From assembly GCA_038380435.1 (NCBI GenBank), contig JAWZYU010000025.1:51592691-51656690 (forward strand): a DNA stretch of 64,000 nt. The letters are read 5' to 3'. The position numbers and the translations under genes are program-made. How positions within the stretch are numbered: position 1 is the stretch's first letter; each line of letters begins with the position of its first letter. The notes below the pieces were generated by a model. That model did not search any database. It worked only from the letters and a program-made list of their open reading frames with translations, and had not been told where the DNA came from. Source of the DNA: Ryuthela nishihirai (Eukaryota > Arthropoda > Arachnida > Araneae > Heptathelidae). Of the stretch, positions 45,413 to 55,855 are shown piece by piece.

Positions 45413-45804
45413 TTGGGTTGTTTTGGGTTGTTTTACCTCTGAGCGGCACTTTTTTGCACACCATGGGCTAAATGGCCAGGTCACATGGACCCCGAAGGCT
45501 CAGAGAATGTTGGGGGAGGGCACCCACTGGAACAGCTGTTGGGAGACAGATGGTATCCTCCCGTCAAGGCCATCCAGCGTGTTCTTTAACGTGCACAGGG
45601 TATGGCTCTCCCGCACATGGGGCCACGGCTTAACGTCCCATCCGACGGACGGCGGCCTTTCCAAGCCCATCGGTGTCTCCTACTGACCGTGGCCATGGCG
45701 GAGAATTTTTGGAGATAAATCTCAACGCTGACCCAGCTGGGACTCGAACCTGGGAACTACAGATTACGAGCTTGGCGCGCTACCGACTGAGCCACCCCCG
45801 CCCC
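45413..45804 (-). mobile_element. SINE-A, full length
   Basis: Flanked by GGGTCTTATTTGA (45400-45412 and 45805-45817). The 3' end is doubled in the same way as at 42763 (ATTGGGTTGTTTTGGGTTG), so the two may be a sublineage. Confidence 0.95.
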
Positions 45805-46229
45805 GGGTCTTATTTGAACCCCTTCTTTTCTTTCTAAATGTAACTTGATTCAATTTTCAAGGCCATATTTCGTTTTGATTTTCTCGAATAAAGTCTTACA
45901 AAAAATGAAACATTGCTTTTAACATTCATGTTAATGGAGTTCATTATGTTTCTTAGTATGAAAAACACCTGGTAAAAACTTAGAGTGCCAAAAATACAAT
46001 GTTGCAAGTGTGAAACGTATAAAGATGACTTTTTTGGAGGAAAAATTGTATCAATAAATTATATTTTTCAACGCCATTATTGCATAATATTTTCTGACAA
46101 TGACATATCAATATCTTGTTCGTATTTTTTTAACATTAAAATGGTTTTATATTTCGATTTTGTTTTTGTTACTAACACAAAGTACGTAAAAATCATTATG
46201 ATCGTGAAAAAAACAACCTATGTATAGTT

Positions 46230-46276
46230 TTTAAATTGCAACAACTATACCTATGTATAGTTGTTGCAATTTAAAA
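46230..46276. repeat. Perfect 20-bp inverted repeat at the LTR-like start
   Basis: TTTAAATTGCAACAACTATA and TATAGTTGTTGCAATTTAAA flank a 6-base loop. The right arm is the beginning of the LTR-like repeat. Confidence 0.9.
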
Positions 46277-46554
46277 TGGATGAGCACTGAGCGTGAGTTC
46301 AAGCAAAAATTGGTCAATGAAATTACAATACAATGCAATTTATTACAAAAGGATGGATGAAATTATTTATAAACAAACTAAGTCAACCGGCATGAATCTC
46401 TACAATAACACAAAGATGAGATTTAAGCATTGCACCATTATGCCTGCATTTATCCAACATATCACCAACAGGAGCATTCCTATTCTTTCTAAAAAAAATA
46501 TTATTTGAAATTATTTAAGGAAATAAGTGTACGTTTTAGAATTTTTTGCAAATA

Positions 46555-46877
46555 CAGTGGACCCCCGATATAACGCGCATGTCGGGCGGGAAACAACACC
46601 CGCGTTACAAGGTGAACCGCGTTATACCGAGCGGCGCGGTGGCGACACAATAAATTTCACACTGTAAGCTTTTCTTTTACTCATCATGCATACAATAATT
46701 AAACACTATTCGAAATACATGCAGGAACTGAATACATACACAATTACTCAATACGCAGTAACAATAAAATGCGATACTCACTAACGCCGCACGGACCTGT
46801 ATAAACATGTTTGAACATCGCCAGCGCTATAACCGAGTGCGCGGTATAGCGAGCAGCGCTATAACGAAGGTCCACTG
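46555..46877. mobile_element. pogo/Tigger-type MITE (323 bp)
   Basis: Ends CAGTGGACCCCCGATATAAC and GCTATAACGAAGGTCCACTG are inverted, with TA on each side (46553-46554 and 46878-46879). Subterminal CGCGTTATA and GCGCTATAACG words recur. The paralogous site without the element is at 51192-51193, where TTGCAAATAGTTCTTTC is uninterrupted. Confidence 0.9.
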
Positions 46878-47058
46878 TAGTTCTTTCAATAATCTTTCAG
46901 TTTTACAAAAGTCCCTTACTGTGTTAATTTATTATTATTCAGAAGAATCCATTGTCTCAATTCTATTCACATCCAATTCACGAAACAAGACTAAAATCAT
47001 TCAATGAACAATAAACTTATGTTGATAAATAAATATTCAATCTAGATAGAATCATGTA

Positions 47059-47130
47059 CAGTCGTATCAGAATAATATGACCACCTACCATAATACCATA
47101 GTAGGTGATCATATTATTCTGATACGACTA
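47059..47130. mobile_element. Small palindromic MITE (72 bp)
   Basis: CAGTCGTATCAGAATAATAT with GACCACCTAC, a 10-base loop and the inverse GTAGGTGATCATATTATTCT. TA at 47057-47058. Its GGTGGTCATATTATT arm matches the odd end of the asymmetric MITEs at 29823 and 51293. Confidence 0.85.
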
Positions 47131-47627
47131 TGTATATGTAAATACTTGCAATATCTCAAGAATAACCTTACCAATTCCTAAATAACTAAATAACTATGCA
47201 CAAAATGATTTCCTTCTTAGGTTTTAGTCCTCAAGTACTCCAAAACTGTGGCTAAGTATACTGGTTTCTCAGAACGAATTCTTTTCAGGCGTTGATCACC
47301 ACACAGAAGACGACAAATTCTTCTTTATCTTTACCATCTTAACAACACGATCCACGCCAATAAACTAATCGACCTCGGCGCACACACCAAATAAAAACAT
47401 TTATTCTTTTAGACTATCGTGCACAGACTGAGGCTATTTATGACTCCTTTAAGATCTCCACAATTCCAACAACAACTCTATCTCTTCTATTTTCTTTAGA
47501 TCGGTTCTGTATTCAATTCGTTGGTTAAAATAAATCTCTCGCAGAAGCATACACGAGCGTTAATGTCACGTTTTTCATAAACTCACTACAGCACGTTCAT
47601 CTGTCGTAACAAAATAGATTTTTCAGT

Positions 47628-47955
47628 TAGGATGCGTTGTTTTACTTTGAGGGGCACTTTTCTTTGCACAGAATGGACACCAGGACTCAAAGACTGAAAG
47701 AAGGTTGCCGAAAGGGATCCACGAGAACAGTTGCTAGGAGACAGATCGAAGTCTCCCTTCCAAGTCATCCAGCGTATAATTTAACTCTTGCAGAGAGTAC
47801 GGCCGTCCTGCACACAGGGTCACGGCCCATCCGACGGACGGTGGTCTTTCCAAATCCATCGGTGTCCCCTTTCTCACTAAGGGCAGGGTGATGGTAAACG
47901 GAGATGAATCTCGAACCTGGGAATTGAAGGTTACGAGACTGGGTCAGATTATGAA
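47628..47955 (-). repeat. Old SINE-A with internal deletion
   Basis: GTTGTTTTACTTTGAGGGGC, then a jump across the GGCTAAATGGCC region, and on to CATCCGACGGACGGTGG and GAACCTGGGAATTG. Confidence 0.82.
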
Positions 47956-48132
47956 AGCGTTTGAGTTTCATAAGGAGATTTGGAAAAATGCCATCTCTGT
48001 GTCTGTGAGAGCTACTAAAGGGCTGATTCGTTCAATCTGTTGATCGGAAATTTTTACATTTAGCCATACTTCCATAAGAATTAGTAGCCTTGTGAAGAAA
48101 TATTGTACAGAATTATATATTGTATAGTATTG

Positions 48133-48517
48133 GGTTGGGTTGTTTTACCTCTGAGCGGCACTTTTTTGCACACCATGGGCTAAATGGCCAGGTCACATGG
48201 ACCTCGAAGGCTCAGAGAAGGTTGGGGGAGAGGACCCATTTGAACAGCTATTGGGTGACAGATGGTAGCCACCCGTCAGGGCCATCCAGCGTGTTCTTTA
48301 ACGTGCACAGGGTATGTCTCTCCCACACACGGGGCCACGGCTTAACGTCCCATCCGACGAACGGCGGCCTTTCCAAGCCCATCAGTGTCCCCTACTGACC
48401 GTGGGCAGGGCGGGGAATTTTGCGGAGATAAATCTCAGCACTGACCCAGCTGGGACTCGAACCTGGGAACTATAGATTACGAGCCTAGCGCGCTACCGAC
48501 TGAGCCACCCCCGCCCC
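48133..48517 (-). mobile_element. SINE-A, full length
   Basis: Flanked by TTGTATAGTATTG (48120-48132) and TTGTACAGTATTG (48518-48530), one mismatch. Confidence 0.95.
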
Positions 48518-48777
48518 TTGTACAGTATTGTGAAGCAATAATAGAGAGACATTTAATGCAGCGATTTCACTAAACCATTTTTTCACTAAAAAATCTTTTT
48601 CACACAAAAAATAAGCCATTTTGTTAATACAAATAACACATCCCTGTAATAGAACAGTAATTAGACGAATATTCAGAGCTGCAGTTAATAAATCAATTAT
48701 GCTTTCACTATGTAGTGATTTCTTCAAGAGTGACTGAGTGTATCGATATATCAATTATCTCACGGCTCTAGCATAGG

Positions 48778-49163
48778 TTTGTTTGTTTGTTTGTTTTACC
48801 TTTGAGCGGCACTTTTTTGCACACCATGGGCTAAATGGCCAGGTCACAAGGACCTCGAAGTCTCAGAGAAGGTTGGTGGAGGGGACCCACTGGAACAGCT
48901 GTTGGGAGACAGATGGTAGCCTCCCGTCAAGGCCATCCAGCGTGTTCTTTAACGTGCACAGGGTATGTCTCTCCCGCACACGGGGCCACGGCTTAACGTC
49001 CCATCCGACGGACGGCGGCCTTTCCAAGCCCATCGGTGTCCCCTACTGACCGTGGGCAGGGCGGGGAATTTTGCGGAGATAAACGCTGACCCAGCTGGGA
49101 CTCGAACCTGGGAACTACAGATTACGAGCCTGGCGCGCTACCGACTGAGCCACCCCCGCCCCC
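48778..49163 (-). mobile_element. SINE-A, full length, 3' end turned into TTTG repeats
   Basis: Flanked by CTCTAGCATAGG (48766-48777 and 49164-49175). The usual GGGTTGGGTTG is replaced by TTTGTTTGTTTGTTTG. A 7-base deletion removes TCTCAAC before CGCTGACCC. Confidence 0.95.
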
Positions 49164-49354
49164 CTCTAGCATAGGATTAAGTATTTCATGACTCTGCATT
49201 GAAAATATAAATAGTTAAATGTTGTGTGTCCCTACAAAAACATTCACAACAACATCGACTACAGCAATTAATAACAGATAAGAATTGTGTAGAACGTGAC
49301 AACATTAAGAGAGAAAAAGCAGGCGTTTGTGAACAATGTCAGAAACCATTATTT

Positions 49355-49490
49355 ACTAGTTATAGCTCGCAGAAAAATCAGGCGAAACGAATTTACCCTA
49401 CTCTGTCCATTGATAATTTTCATAATTGAAAACCATGCTGATGCCAACGCTGCTCAACGCTGCCTGATCCTCGACTTTCCCACAGGAGTT
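49355..49490 (+). repeat. Direct repeat, left copy, beside a SINE-A
   Basis: ACTAGTTATAGCTCGCAGAA through CTGATGCCAACGCTGCTCA to CCCACAGGAGTT. The partner is 49880-50046. Confidence 0.9.
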
Positions 49491-49874
49491 GGGGCGGGGG
49501 TGGCTCAGTCGGTAGCGCGCCAGGCTCGTAATCTGCAGTTCCCAGGTTCGAGTCCCAGCTGGGTCAGCGTTGAGATTTATCTCCGTAAAATTCCCCGCCC
49601 TGCCCACGGTCAGTAGGGGACACCGATGGGCTTGGAAAGGCCGCCGTCCGTCGGATGGGAAGTTAAGCCGTGGCCCCGTGTGCGGGAGAGCCATACCCTG
49701 TTCACGTTAAAGAACACGCTGGATGGCCTTGACGGGAGGCTACCATCTGTCTCCCAACAGCTGTTCCAGTGGGTTCCCTCCCCCAGCCTTCTCTGAGCCT
49801 TCGGGGTCCTTGTGACCTGGCCATTTAGCCCATGGTGTGCAAAAAAGTGCCGCTCAGAGGTAAAACAACCCAAA
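49491..49874 (+). mobile_element. SINE-A between direct repeats
   Basis: A full-length near-consensus copy. Instead of a short target duplication, it is bounded by about 136-167 bases of duplicated DNA. Confidence 0.93.
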
Positions 49875-49879
49875 CAACA

Positions 49880-50046
49880 ACTAGTTATAGCTCGCAGAAA
49901 AAACGGGCGAAACGAATTTACCCTACTCTCTGTCACTGTCCATTCATCACTCTACTCACTGTCCTTTGATAACTTTCACAATTGAAAACCGTGCTGATGC
50001 CAACGCTGCTCAGCGCTGCCTGAGCCTCAACTTTCCCACAGGAGTT
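49880..50046 (+). repeat. Direct repeat, right copy
   Basis: It matches 49355-49490 but has about 30 extra bases around CACTGTCCATTCATCACTCT, themselves a local duplication of CACTGTCC words. Confidence 0.9.
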
Positions 50047-50049
50047 CGA

Positions 50050-50390
50050 AGTCGTATATCACCTCCCATTAGAGCTAGGGAACTTGATTTTTTTAATCCA
50101 ACACAGAAAAAACTAGCTGACGAAATTTAGTACCATTCAGTCAAATATCTGGGGAATTAGTGGACGCCAAATTCTGTCGAAAGGAAATGAATCTCTTAAT
50201 AATTTGTAGTAGGAACGAAGCCACGATATAAGAGCGCGATTCGATGTCTGCAGACGGTAAAAGAAACTCACGAACGGTGTCTACCCGCACGTTCGGTCGA
50301 ATACTTTTATCACATACAAGCAATGGACATAAAAATAGAAGCATCCTCATCTTATGCCAAATGGAGAATCAAATCAGAGGCTCCGTAAAG
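50050..50390. other. No recognisable feature
   Basis: Single-copy-looking sequence; no gene signal. Confidence 0.3.
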
Positions 50391-50406
50391 GGTTTAGATT
50401 GGATTG

Positions 50407-50782
50407 GATTGTTTTACCTCTGAGCGGCACTTTTTTGCACACCATGGGCTAAATGGCCAGGTCACAAGGACCCCGAAGGCTCAGAGAAGGTTGGGGGAGG
50501 GGACCCACTGGAACAGCTGTTGGGAGACAGATGGTAGCCTCCCGTCAAGGCCATCCAGCGTGTTCTTTAACGTGCACAGGGTATGTCTCTCCCGCACACG
50601 GGGCCACGGCTTAACGTCCCATCCGACGGACGGCGGCCTTTCCAAGCCCATCGGTGTCCCCTACTGACCGTGGGCAGGGCGAGGAATTTTGCGGAGATAA
50701 ATCTCAACGCTGACTCAGCTGGGACTCGAACCTGGGAACTACAGATTACGAGCCTGGCGCGCTACCGACTGAGCCCCCCCCC
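50407..50782 (-). mobile_element. SINE-A, full length
   Basis: Imperfect duplications CCGTAAAGGGTT and CCGTAAATGGTT lie at each side. The 3' end reads GATTGGATTGGATTG and the head is a C run. Confidence 0.93.
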
Positions 50783-50949
50783 CCGTAAATGGTTAAATAA
50801 ATTTTTAGCGAAACATGTGACTGAAGATAAATATAAAATGCGAATTAAACTGTCTAAATTTATATTTCGAATAATATCCATTCATTACTTAAAGATTCAC
50901 ATCAGAAGTTAATTAACACTTAAAAATAAGTGTTTTGAATAAACATGGA

Positions 50950-51035
50950 GGAAAAACTGTCATTAGCCGGGTGGGATCCGAACCAAGACCTCCTGATAAC
51001 ATGTCAGGTGCTCTGACCACTGAGCCACCGCTGCC
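50950..51035 (-). repeat. tRNA-like relic, third tRNA-derived family
   Basis: Read in reverse: GGTGGCTCAGTGGTCAGAGC, an anticodon hairpin CCTGA-CATGTTA-TCAGG (anticodon TGT, Thr), and GGTTCGGATCC. Acceptor arms do not pair well, so it is a pseudogene or SINE head. A related relic is near 37612-37672. Confidence 0.5.
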
Positions 51036-51060
51036 GAACAATTATTCTCTCTTAGTGGCT

Positions 51061-51230
51061 TTAAGCATTGCACCATTATGCCTGCATTTATCCAACATAT
51101 CACCAACAGGAGCATTCCTATTCTTTCTAAAAAAAAACATTATTTGAAATTATTTAAGGAAATAAGGGTACGTTTTAGAATTTTTTGCAAATAGTTCTTT
51201 CAATAATTCTCAGTTTTACAAAAGTCTCTT
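51061..51230 (+). repeat. LTR-like repeat fragment without the Tigger insertion
   Basis: Near-identical to 46421-46554 joined to 46880-46910 (AAGCATTGCACCATTATGCC; GGAGCATTCCTATTCTTTC; AAATAGTTCTTTCAATAA). Confidence 0.92.
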
Positions 51231-51292
51231 AGGCCTCACTCTGCTGCGGTTAAGTATTCGAGCCTACATAGCTCTTAATGTACAGTCGCTGA

Positions 51293-51547
51293 AAAAATAT
51301 CCGAACACTATGGTTGATTATAGAATTCAGAAAAAACATCTGGCAATGATTTTTTTAGAAATTAGTGATCTGGCAACCTTTGTGTCACGTGATTACAGAA
51401 TTCGGAAAAAATATCTGGAGCGTGTACAGCAACTGTACACGCTCCAGTTACCGTTCACAGCAAACTGGAGCGTGTGCAGTTACTGCACACGCTCAATATT
51501 TCCGTGAGTGAGCCCACACGATCTAGTATCAAAATAATATGACCACC
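51293..51547 (+). mobile_element. Asymmetric mosaic MITE (255 bp)
   Basis: The left end is CAGTCGCTGAAAAAATATCC and the right end is AATAATATGACCACC. TA at 51291-51292 and 51548-51549. It is the opposite-orientation counterpart of 29823-30118. Confidence 0.8.
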
Positions 51548-51549
51548 TA

Positions 51550-52255
51550 CAGTCGCTCAAAAAAGTATCCGAACACTATGGTTGATTACAGAATTCAGTA
51601 AAAATATCTGGCAACGATTTTTTTAGAAATTAGTCATCTGGCAACCTTCGTGTCACGTGATTACAGAATTCAGGAAAAATATCTGAAGCGTGTACTGTTT
51701 GCTGTGAATGGTAACTGGAGCGTAACTGTACACGCTCAATATTTCCGTGAGTGAGCCCACACGATCCAGGTCTTTGTGAGCTCACACGATCCAATGTGTT
51801 GTGAACATTAACCGCAACCGCTCCAATTTGCTGTGAACGGTAACTGCACACGCTCAATATTTCCGTGAGTGAGCCCACACGATCCAGGTCTTTGTGAGTT
51901 CACACGATCCAATGTGTTGTGAACATTAACCGCAACCAATCCAATTTGCTGTGAACGGTAACTGCACACGCTCAATATTTCCGTGAGTGAGCCCACACGA
52001 TCCAGGTCTTTGTGAGCTCACACGATCCAATGTGCTGTGAACATTAACTGCAACCGCTTCAGTTTGCTGTGAACGGTAACTGCACACGCTCCATATTCAT
52101 TGCATTATATATTCATACGCATTATATATATTAAAAAGTATCCAAACACTATGGTTGATTACAGAATTCAGAAAAAATATCTGGCAACGATTTTTTTTAA
52201 GAAATTAGTGATCTGGCAACCTTCGTGTCACGTGACACGAAGGTTCCCAGATCAT
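51550..52255. mobile_element. Expanded mosaic palindrome cluster
   Basis: It starts CAGTCGCTCAAAAAAGTATC, then carries three near-tandem rounds of GTGAGTGAGCCCACACGATC, AGGTCTTTGTGAG, AACATTAACCGCAACC and GTGAACGGTAACTGCACACG (period about 120). It ends with the AT-rich link and an arm that stops after GTGACACGAAGGTTCCCAGA without a terminal inverse. Confidence 0.75.
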
Positions 52256-52602
52256 TTCCTTTTTCCTGTCGAATATCTGCAGTATGATGATGATACTCCT
52301 ATTTCCTTTATCTGAAAAAAAATCACATTTTATAGAGGTGATAACATATTAAATTTAGTTTTTTATTACGAATAATTTTATTAGGCCATTACATAGTTTA
52401 TGCTGTTTTGAAATATCAGAAGAAAGTTTCAACTTTCTAACTTAAACTATTTTCATCTAATAAAGAAAAAAAGTTCAAACATCTGTCAAATACCTTCTTT
52501 CAAAATGTTATCTGTATTAAACACACTTGGACTCGTAAAGATTAATTAATTTAATTTAAATCAGTGATTCCAATGATTCCTATGAATTTTCATTCTCTAT
52601 GT

Positions 52603-53035
52603 CAGTGTCTCGCAAACTGTGTGCCGCGGCATAGTAGTGTGCCGTGAGAGATTCCACGTGTGCCGCGAGAGATTTTCAAATTGACACTAGATATTCCAAA
52701 GATTTCTTTTTGACTTGACTTGTGTTATCGACGTGCTTTAATAAAAATCTTTCAGGTTTTATCAACTGGGATCTTGTAAGTATTTATCAAGCTTTTTCCA
52801 AATTTTGGTATTAATTTTTGATTATTTCAAGCCATAGAATGGACAAATATTTAAAACAAACACCGAGTTATGATTAATTATATTTATTATTATATTTATT
52901 TTAAATAAAATGCATTTAACGAAACTTCAATTTTCCTCTTTTTACGTAACCATCAAAAATTCTTTTTTAGGTGTGCCGCGGGAAAAAAAATTAGATTTAG
53001 TGTGCCGCAGAGTTAAAAAAGTTTGCGAGACACTG
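52603..53035. mobile_element. hAT-type MITE (433 bp)
   Basis: A perfect 8-bp target duplication CTCTATGT lies at 52595-52602 and 53036-53043. Terminal repeats CAGTGTCTCGCAAACT and AGTTTGCGAGACACTG-like ends, with GTGTGCCGCGG words just inside both. No transposase. Confidence 0.93.
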
Positions 53036-53116
53036 CTCTATGTGAACCTCCCCCCCCCCATATAATCTACCTCTTTCTGTGAACCTTCTTCACATTATTA
53101 CCCGATGCATTTTAAC

Positions 53117-53481
53117 TAGGGTGACTAGATTTAGAGAAAGAGATTCAGGGACGTTTTTCCAAAATTTTGTTTGAAGTATATTGCCCAGAAGGAAGGGTTG
53201 ACCAGACGTTTTTGGAAAAACGGACGTCTGCTCACTTTAGTCTCACAGCTCGCAATTGAAGACTTTCGTTATAAAATTCTATTTTAAGTTTTTCAGTCAT
53301 TTGCATTATTGACGAAATTTTTTATAATAGCGTTGCCACTATTCTATTAGTAAAAAACTGCTTATATTGTACAGTTAATTTAATATATATAAAATATTTA
53401 AAAACCAATTCCTGGGACACTTCTTGGGACCTTTATTCGTCGGTAACAGAGCTTTTGATCCAAGGACGTCTGGTCACCCTG
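53117..53481. mobile_element. hAT-type MITE (365 bp)
   Basis: A perfect 8-bp duplication ATTTTAAC lies at 53109-53116 and 53482-53489. Ends TAGGGTGACTAGA and TCTGGTCACCCTG, with GGACGTCTG near the right end and AGACGTTTTTGGAAAAACGG internally. Confidence 0.92.
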
Positions 53482-53652
53482 ATTTTAACTAAATATAGAT
53501 CCTCACAAGAAGGATTCCCTAAAAGTCCCAAGAATGGATTGTAAATCTGTTTCTTTATCTGCTGTTCTTTTCATTGGCTACTTTACGATTTGAATGTAAG
53601 CATTTCAGTGGAATACTCCATTGCTCCAGAAATTCTCATAAAAATAAAATAA

Positions 53653-53834
53653 ATACCCCCTCAAGCAGCTGCTTGCCACAGAGGTCTGACAGGAGCCTGT
53701 CAGTTTATATGCCATAGTAGAAGATCTGAGAGGATGGCAGGACCTCAGCAGAAAAACGACACACACATCCATAGCCTAAATCCGGGGCTCGAACCCAGGT
53801 ACCTTAGATCAGTAGCCAAGCGCGCTAACCACTT
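53653..53834 (-). repeat. SINE-B, best body copy
   Basis: In reverse: AGTGGTTAGCGCGCTTGGCT, GGTTCGAGCCCCGGA, TTTCTGCTGAGGTCCTGCC, TATAAACTGACAGGCTCC, TGTCAGACCTCTGTGGCAAG, GCTTGAGGGGGTATTTATT. Together with 55856-55945 it defines a second tRNA-derived family whose tail is GGGGGTATTTATT. The A and B boxes resemble a tRNA-Ser type head (GTGGCCGAGTGG). Confidence 0.8.
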
Positions 53835-54229
53835 TCAAAAATCAATTCCATTTGGTGATCAGCGGGCGATATTTTCAGTGTTTTGAAAATATTTGTTAGT
53901 TTTTGTTTTCATTTATTTGCATGATATTTTCCACATTTCTTATTTCAAAACATCACAAGTATTATTTTTTCATCTCTAACCACTTGCGATGAAAGATGTA
54001 TCCCTGATATTTCTAAAACATCCTTCATAAAATGATTTTTTTTTCAGTTCAAGCTAATCTCATTCTGTGTAACCATCCCCCGTATAGAAAGCCACATAAA
54101 ATGCGATCTATAAAAAATAATAATAAAAAACTCTGCTGTAGGTGCATTATTGTTGGAATTTCGTCTCTTTTTCTTTTCCTGATCTCGCGGTGCATCGTAA
54201 TGCAGTGGATTCCTCTTCACAGTCTCTTC

Positions 54230-54570
54230 ATATCTTCTCCCTCCTCCAACAAATAGAATCAATATCTCTCCCAACTCCTGCGGGTCCACGCTCTCCAAGG
54301 AGACGGACGCTTCAAGATTTTCGCGCTGAGAAGTTGGCAACAGAAGTCTCCTCTGTTGCCGCTGCGTAGTGGATGTAATAACTTTACCACAAAAGGAGGG
54401 AGGATACGGAAGTGAAGAGGAGGATTGGGAGAGGCTGAAGACAAGGAGAGGCACAGAACTGTTCCCGCCGATGCCGAGTTGCGAAATCTGACGTCAAATA
54501 TCGGCTGTCTGCTCTGCTCTCGTACTCGTTACGCTGCACGTGTGGTGACTGCCAGCTGTAATAACTCGCA
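54230..54570. other. GC-richer patch with CRE-like palindrome
   Basis: The patch contains TGACGTCA (about 54490-54497), GCTGCACGTGTGG and G/A-rich stretches, in contrast to its surroundings. Open frames on the minus strand show no recognised motif. A promoter-like region is possible. Confidence 0.25.
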
Positions 54571-54894
54571 GGTCAAATGATGGCTAATGCCCATGACAGG
54601 TTTTCCCTCTCATAACAGATTGCCTCCAATCGTTTCTCTTTCTCAGCTGTAAGTTTTCCTGTCGCCTCATTTAGTCTCACAAGTCTGCATATCAAGCGTC
54701 AAGACGTTTAATGAATTCTGAATGTCATTACGATGAAGGAAATTTCAATTTCAGTTAGTGTTAGTTTATTACTTAGTTATAATTAATATCTTTAACTGTA
54801 ACATCTCATGGTCAGATCTCGAACTTTTCATAAGTATTGAATGAAATGAGTAAAATTAAGTTTTGTCAGGTAAGGGGGTTATTTGTTAATTTAA

Positions 54895-55510
54895 ATGGGT
54901 CGAGAAGAGTCGGTAGCAAGCTTGGCTCTTAATCTGTAGTTCCCAGGTTCGAGTCCCAAATGAGCTCCTCCTTTGAGATTAATCTTTGATAACTCACCCC
55001 CCTCTCCTCGGGGGGAAAGATGATATCGATTTTCTGATCGGAAAGCCCGCCGTCAGTCGAATGTCACGTTAAACCATGTTTCCGTGTGCGAGAGAGCCAA
55101 TACAGTCGCTCAAAAAAGTATCCGAACACTATGGTTAATTACAGAATTCAGAAAAAATATCTGGCAACGATTGTTTTAGAAATCAGTGATCTGGCAACCT
55201 TCGTGTCACGTGACACGAAGGTTGCCAGATCACTAATTTCTAAAAACATCATTGTCAGATATTTTTTCTGAATTCTGTAATCAACCATAGTGTTCGGATA
55301 CTTTTTCGAGCGACTGTACTTGTGCATGTTAAAGGAAACGCTGCCAAGTTCTGACAGAAGTCTCTCATCTGTCTCCTAACAGCTGCCGAACACACATCCT
55401 TCCCCTAACAATTTAGCCATTGGGGGTCTTTGTGACCTGGCCATTTAGCCCATTGCGTGAAAAAATAATGCCGATCAGATGTAAAACAAAACACCTCAAC
55501 CTTAAAATCG
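54895..55510 (+). repeat. Old SINE-A split by a palindromic MITE
   Basis: Head words GAGTCGGTAGCAAGCTTGGC and CCCAGGTTCGAGTCCCA run to GTGCGAGAGAGCCAA. After the MITE the element resumes at CTTGTGCATGTTAAAGG and ends in AAACACCTCAACC. Confidence 0.9.
55103..55316. mobile_element. Palindromic Tc1-type MITE inserted in SINE-A (214 bp)
   Basis: TA at 55101-55102 and 55317-55318. SINE-A copies read GAGCCATACC at this point, so the target was the TA in that word. Confidence 0.94.
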
Positions 55511-55519
55511 TGGAAAACT

Positions 55520-55840
55520 TTTAATGCGGAGAGGTGGTTTATATAGAGTTGAAACTTAAACTGACTCTTCATTCTCCTTAATTTAGAAATAAAACATCAG
55601 ATTTTTTTTCTAACTGAATATTAAATAGTTGAACAAATCACAATATTACAAGAACGAAACTTGCTGTTTTTTATTATATAAAGCACATTACATATTAGAT
55701 TTATGTTTTTCATAATTTGTGCGTCAACTTCTTCTAAGTCAAAAAGTTTTTTTTATCAATCAAACGAAAAAAAAGTAAGCCTTATTCTCACCAGAGGGAG
55801 AGACGTTATAAGAAATTTATAAGAAAGCATTATAAGAAAT
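55520..55840. other. No recognisable feature
   Basis: AT-rich DNA with short ATAAGAAA repeats near 55805-55845. Confidence 0.3.
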
Positions 55841-55855
55841 ACTATAAGTTTTCTA

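Larger units (their letters stand above)
46262..47612 (+). mobile_element. LTR-like repeat, copy 2, carrying two MITEs
   Basis: It begins TGTTGCAATTTAAAATGG and ends CATCTGTCGTAACA. It is interrupted by a Tigger-type MITE (46555-46877) and a short palindrome (47059-47130). It contains the unoccupied counterpart of the SINE-A at 26704. The TG...CA ends suggest a solo LTR. No 5-bp target duplication is evident. Confidence 0.45.

Noticed and set aside
53117..53481. A retroviral or LTR remnant
   Set aside because: The perfect 8-bp duplication and short inverted ends identify a hAT MITE.
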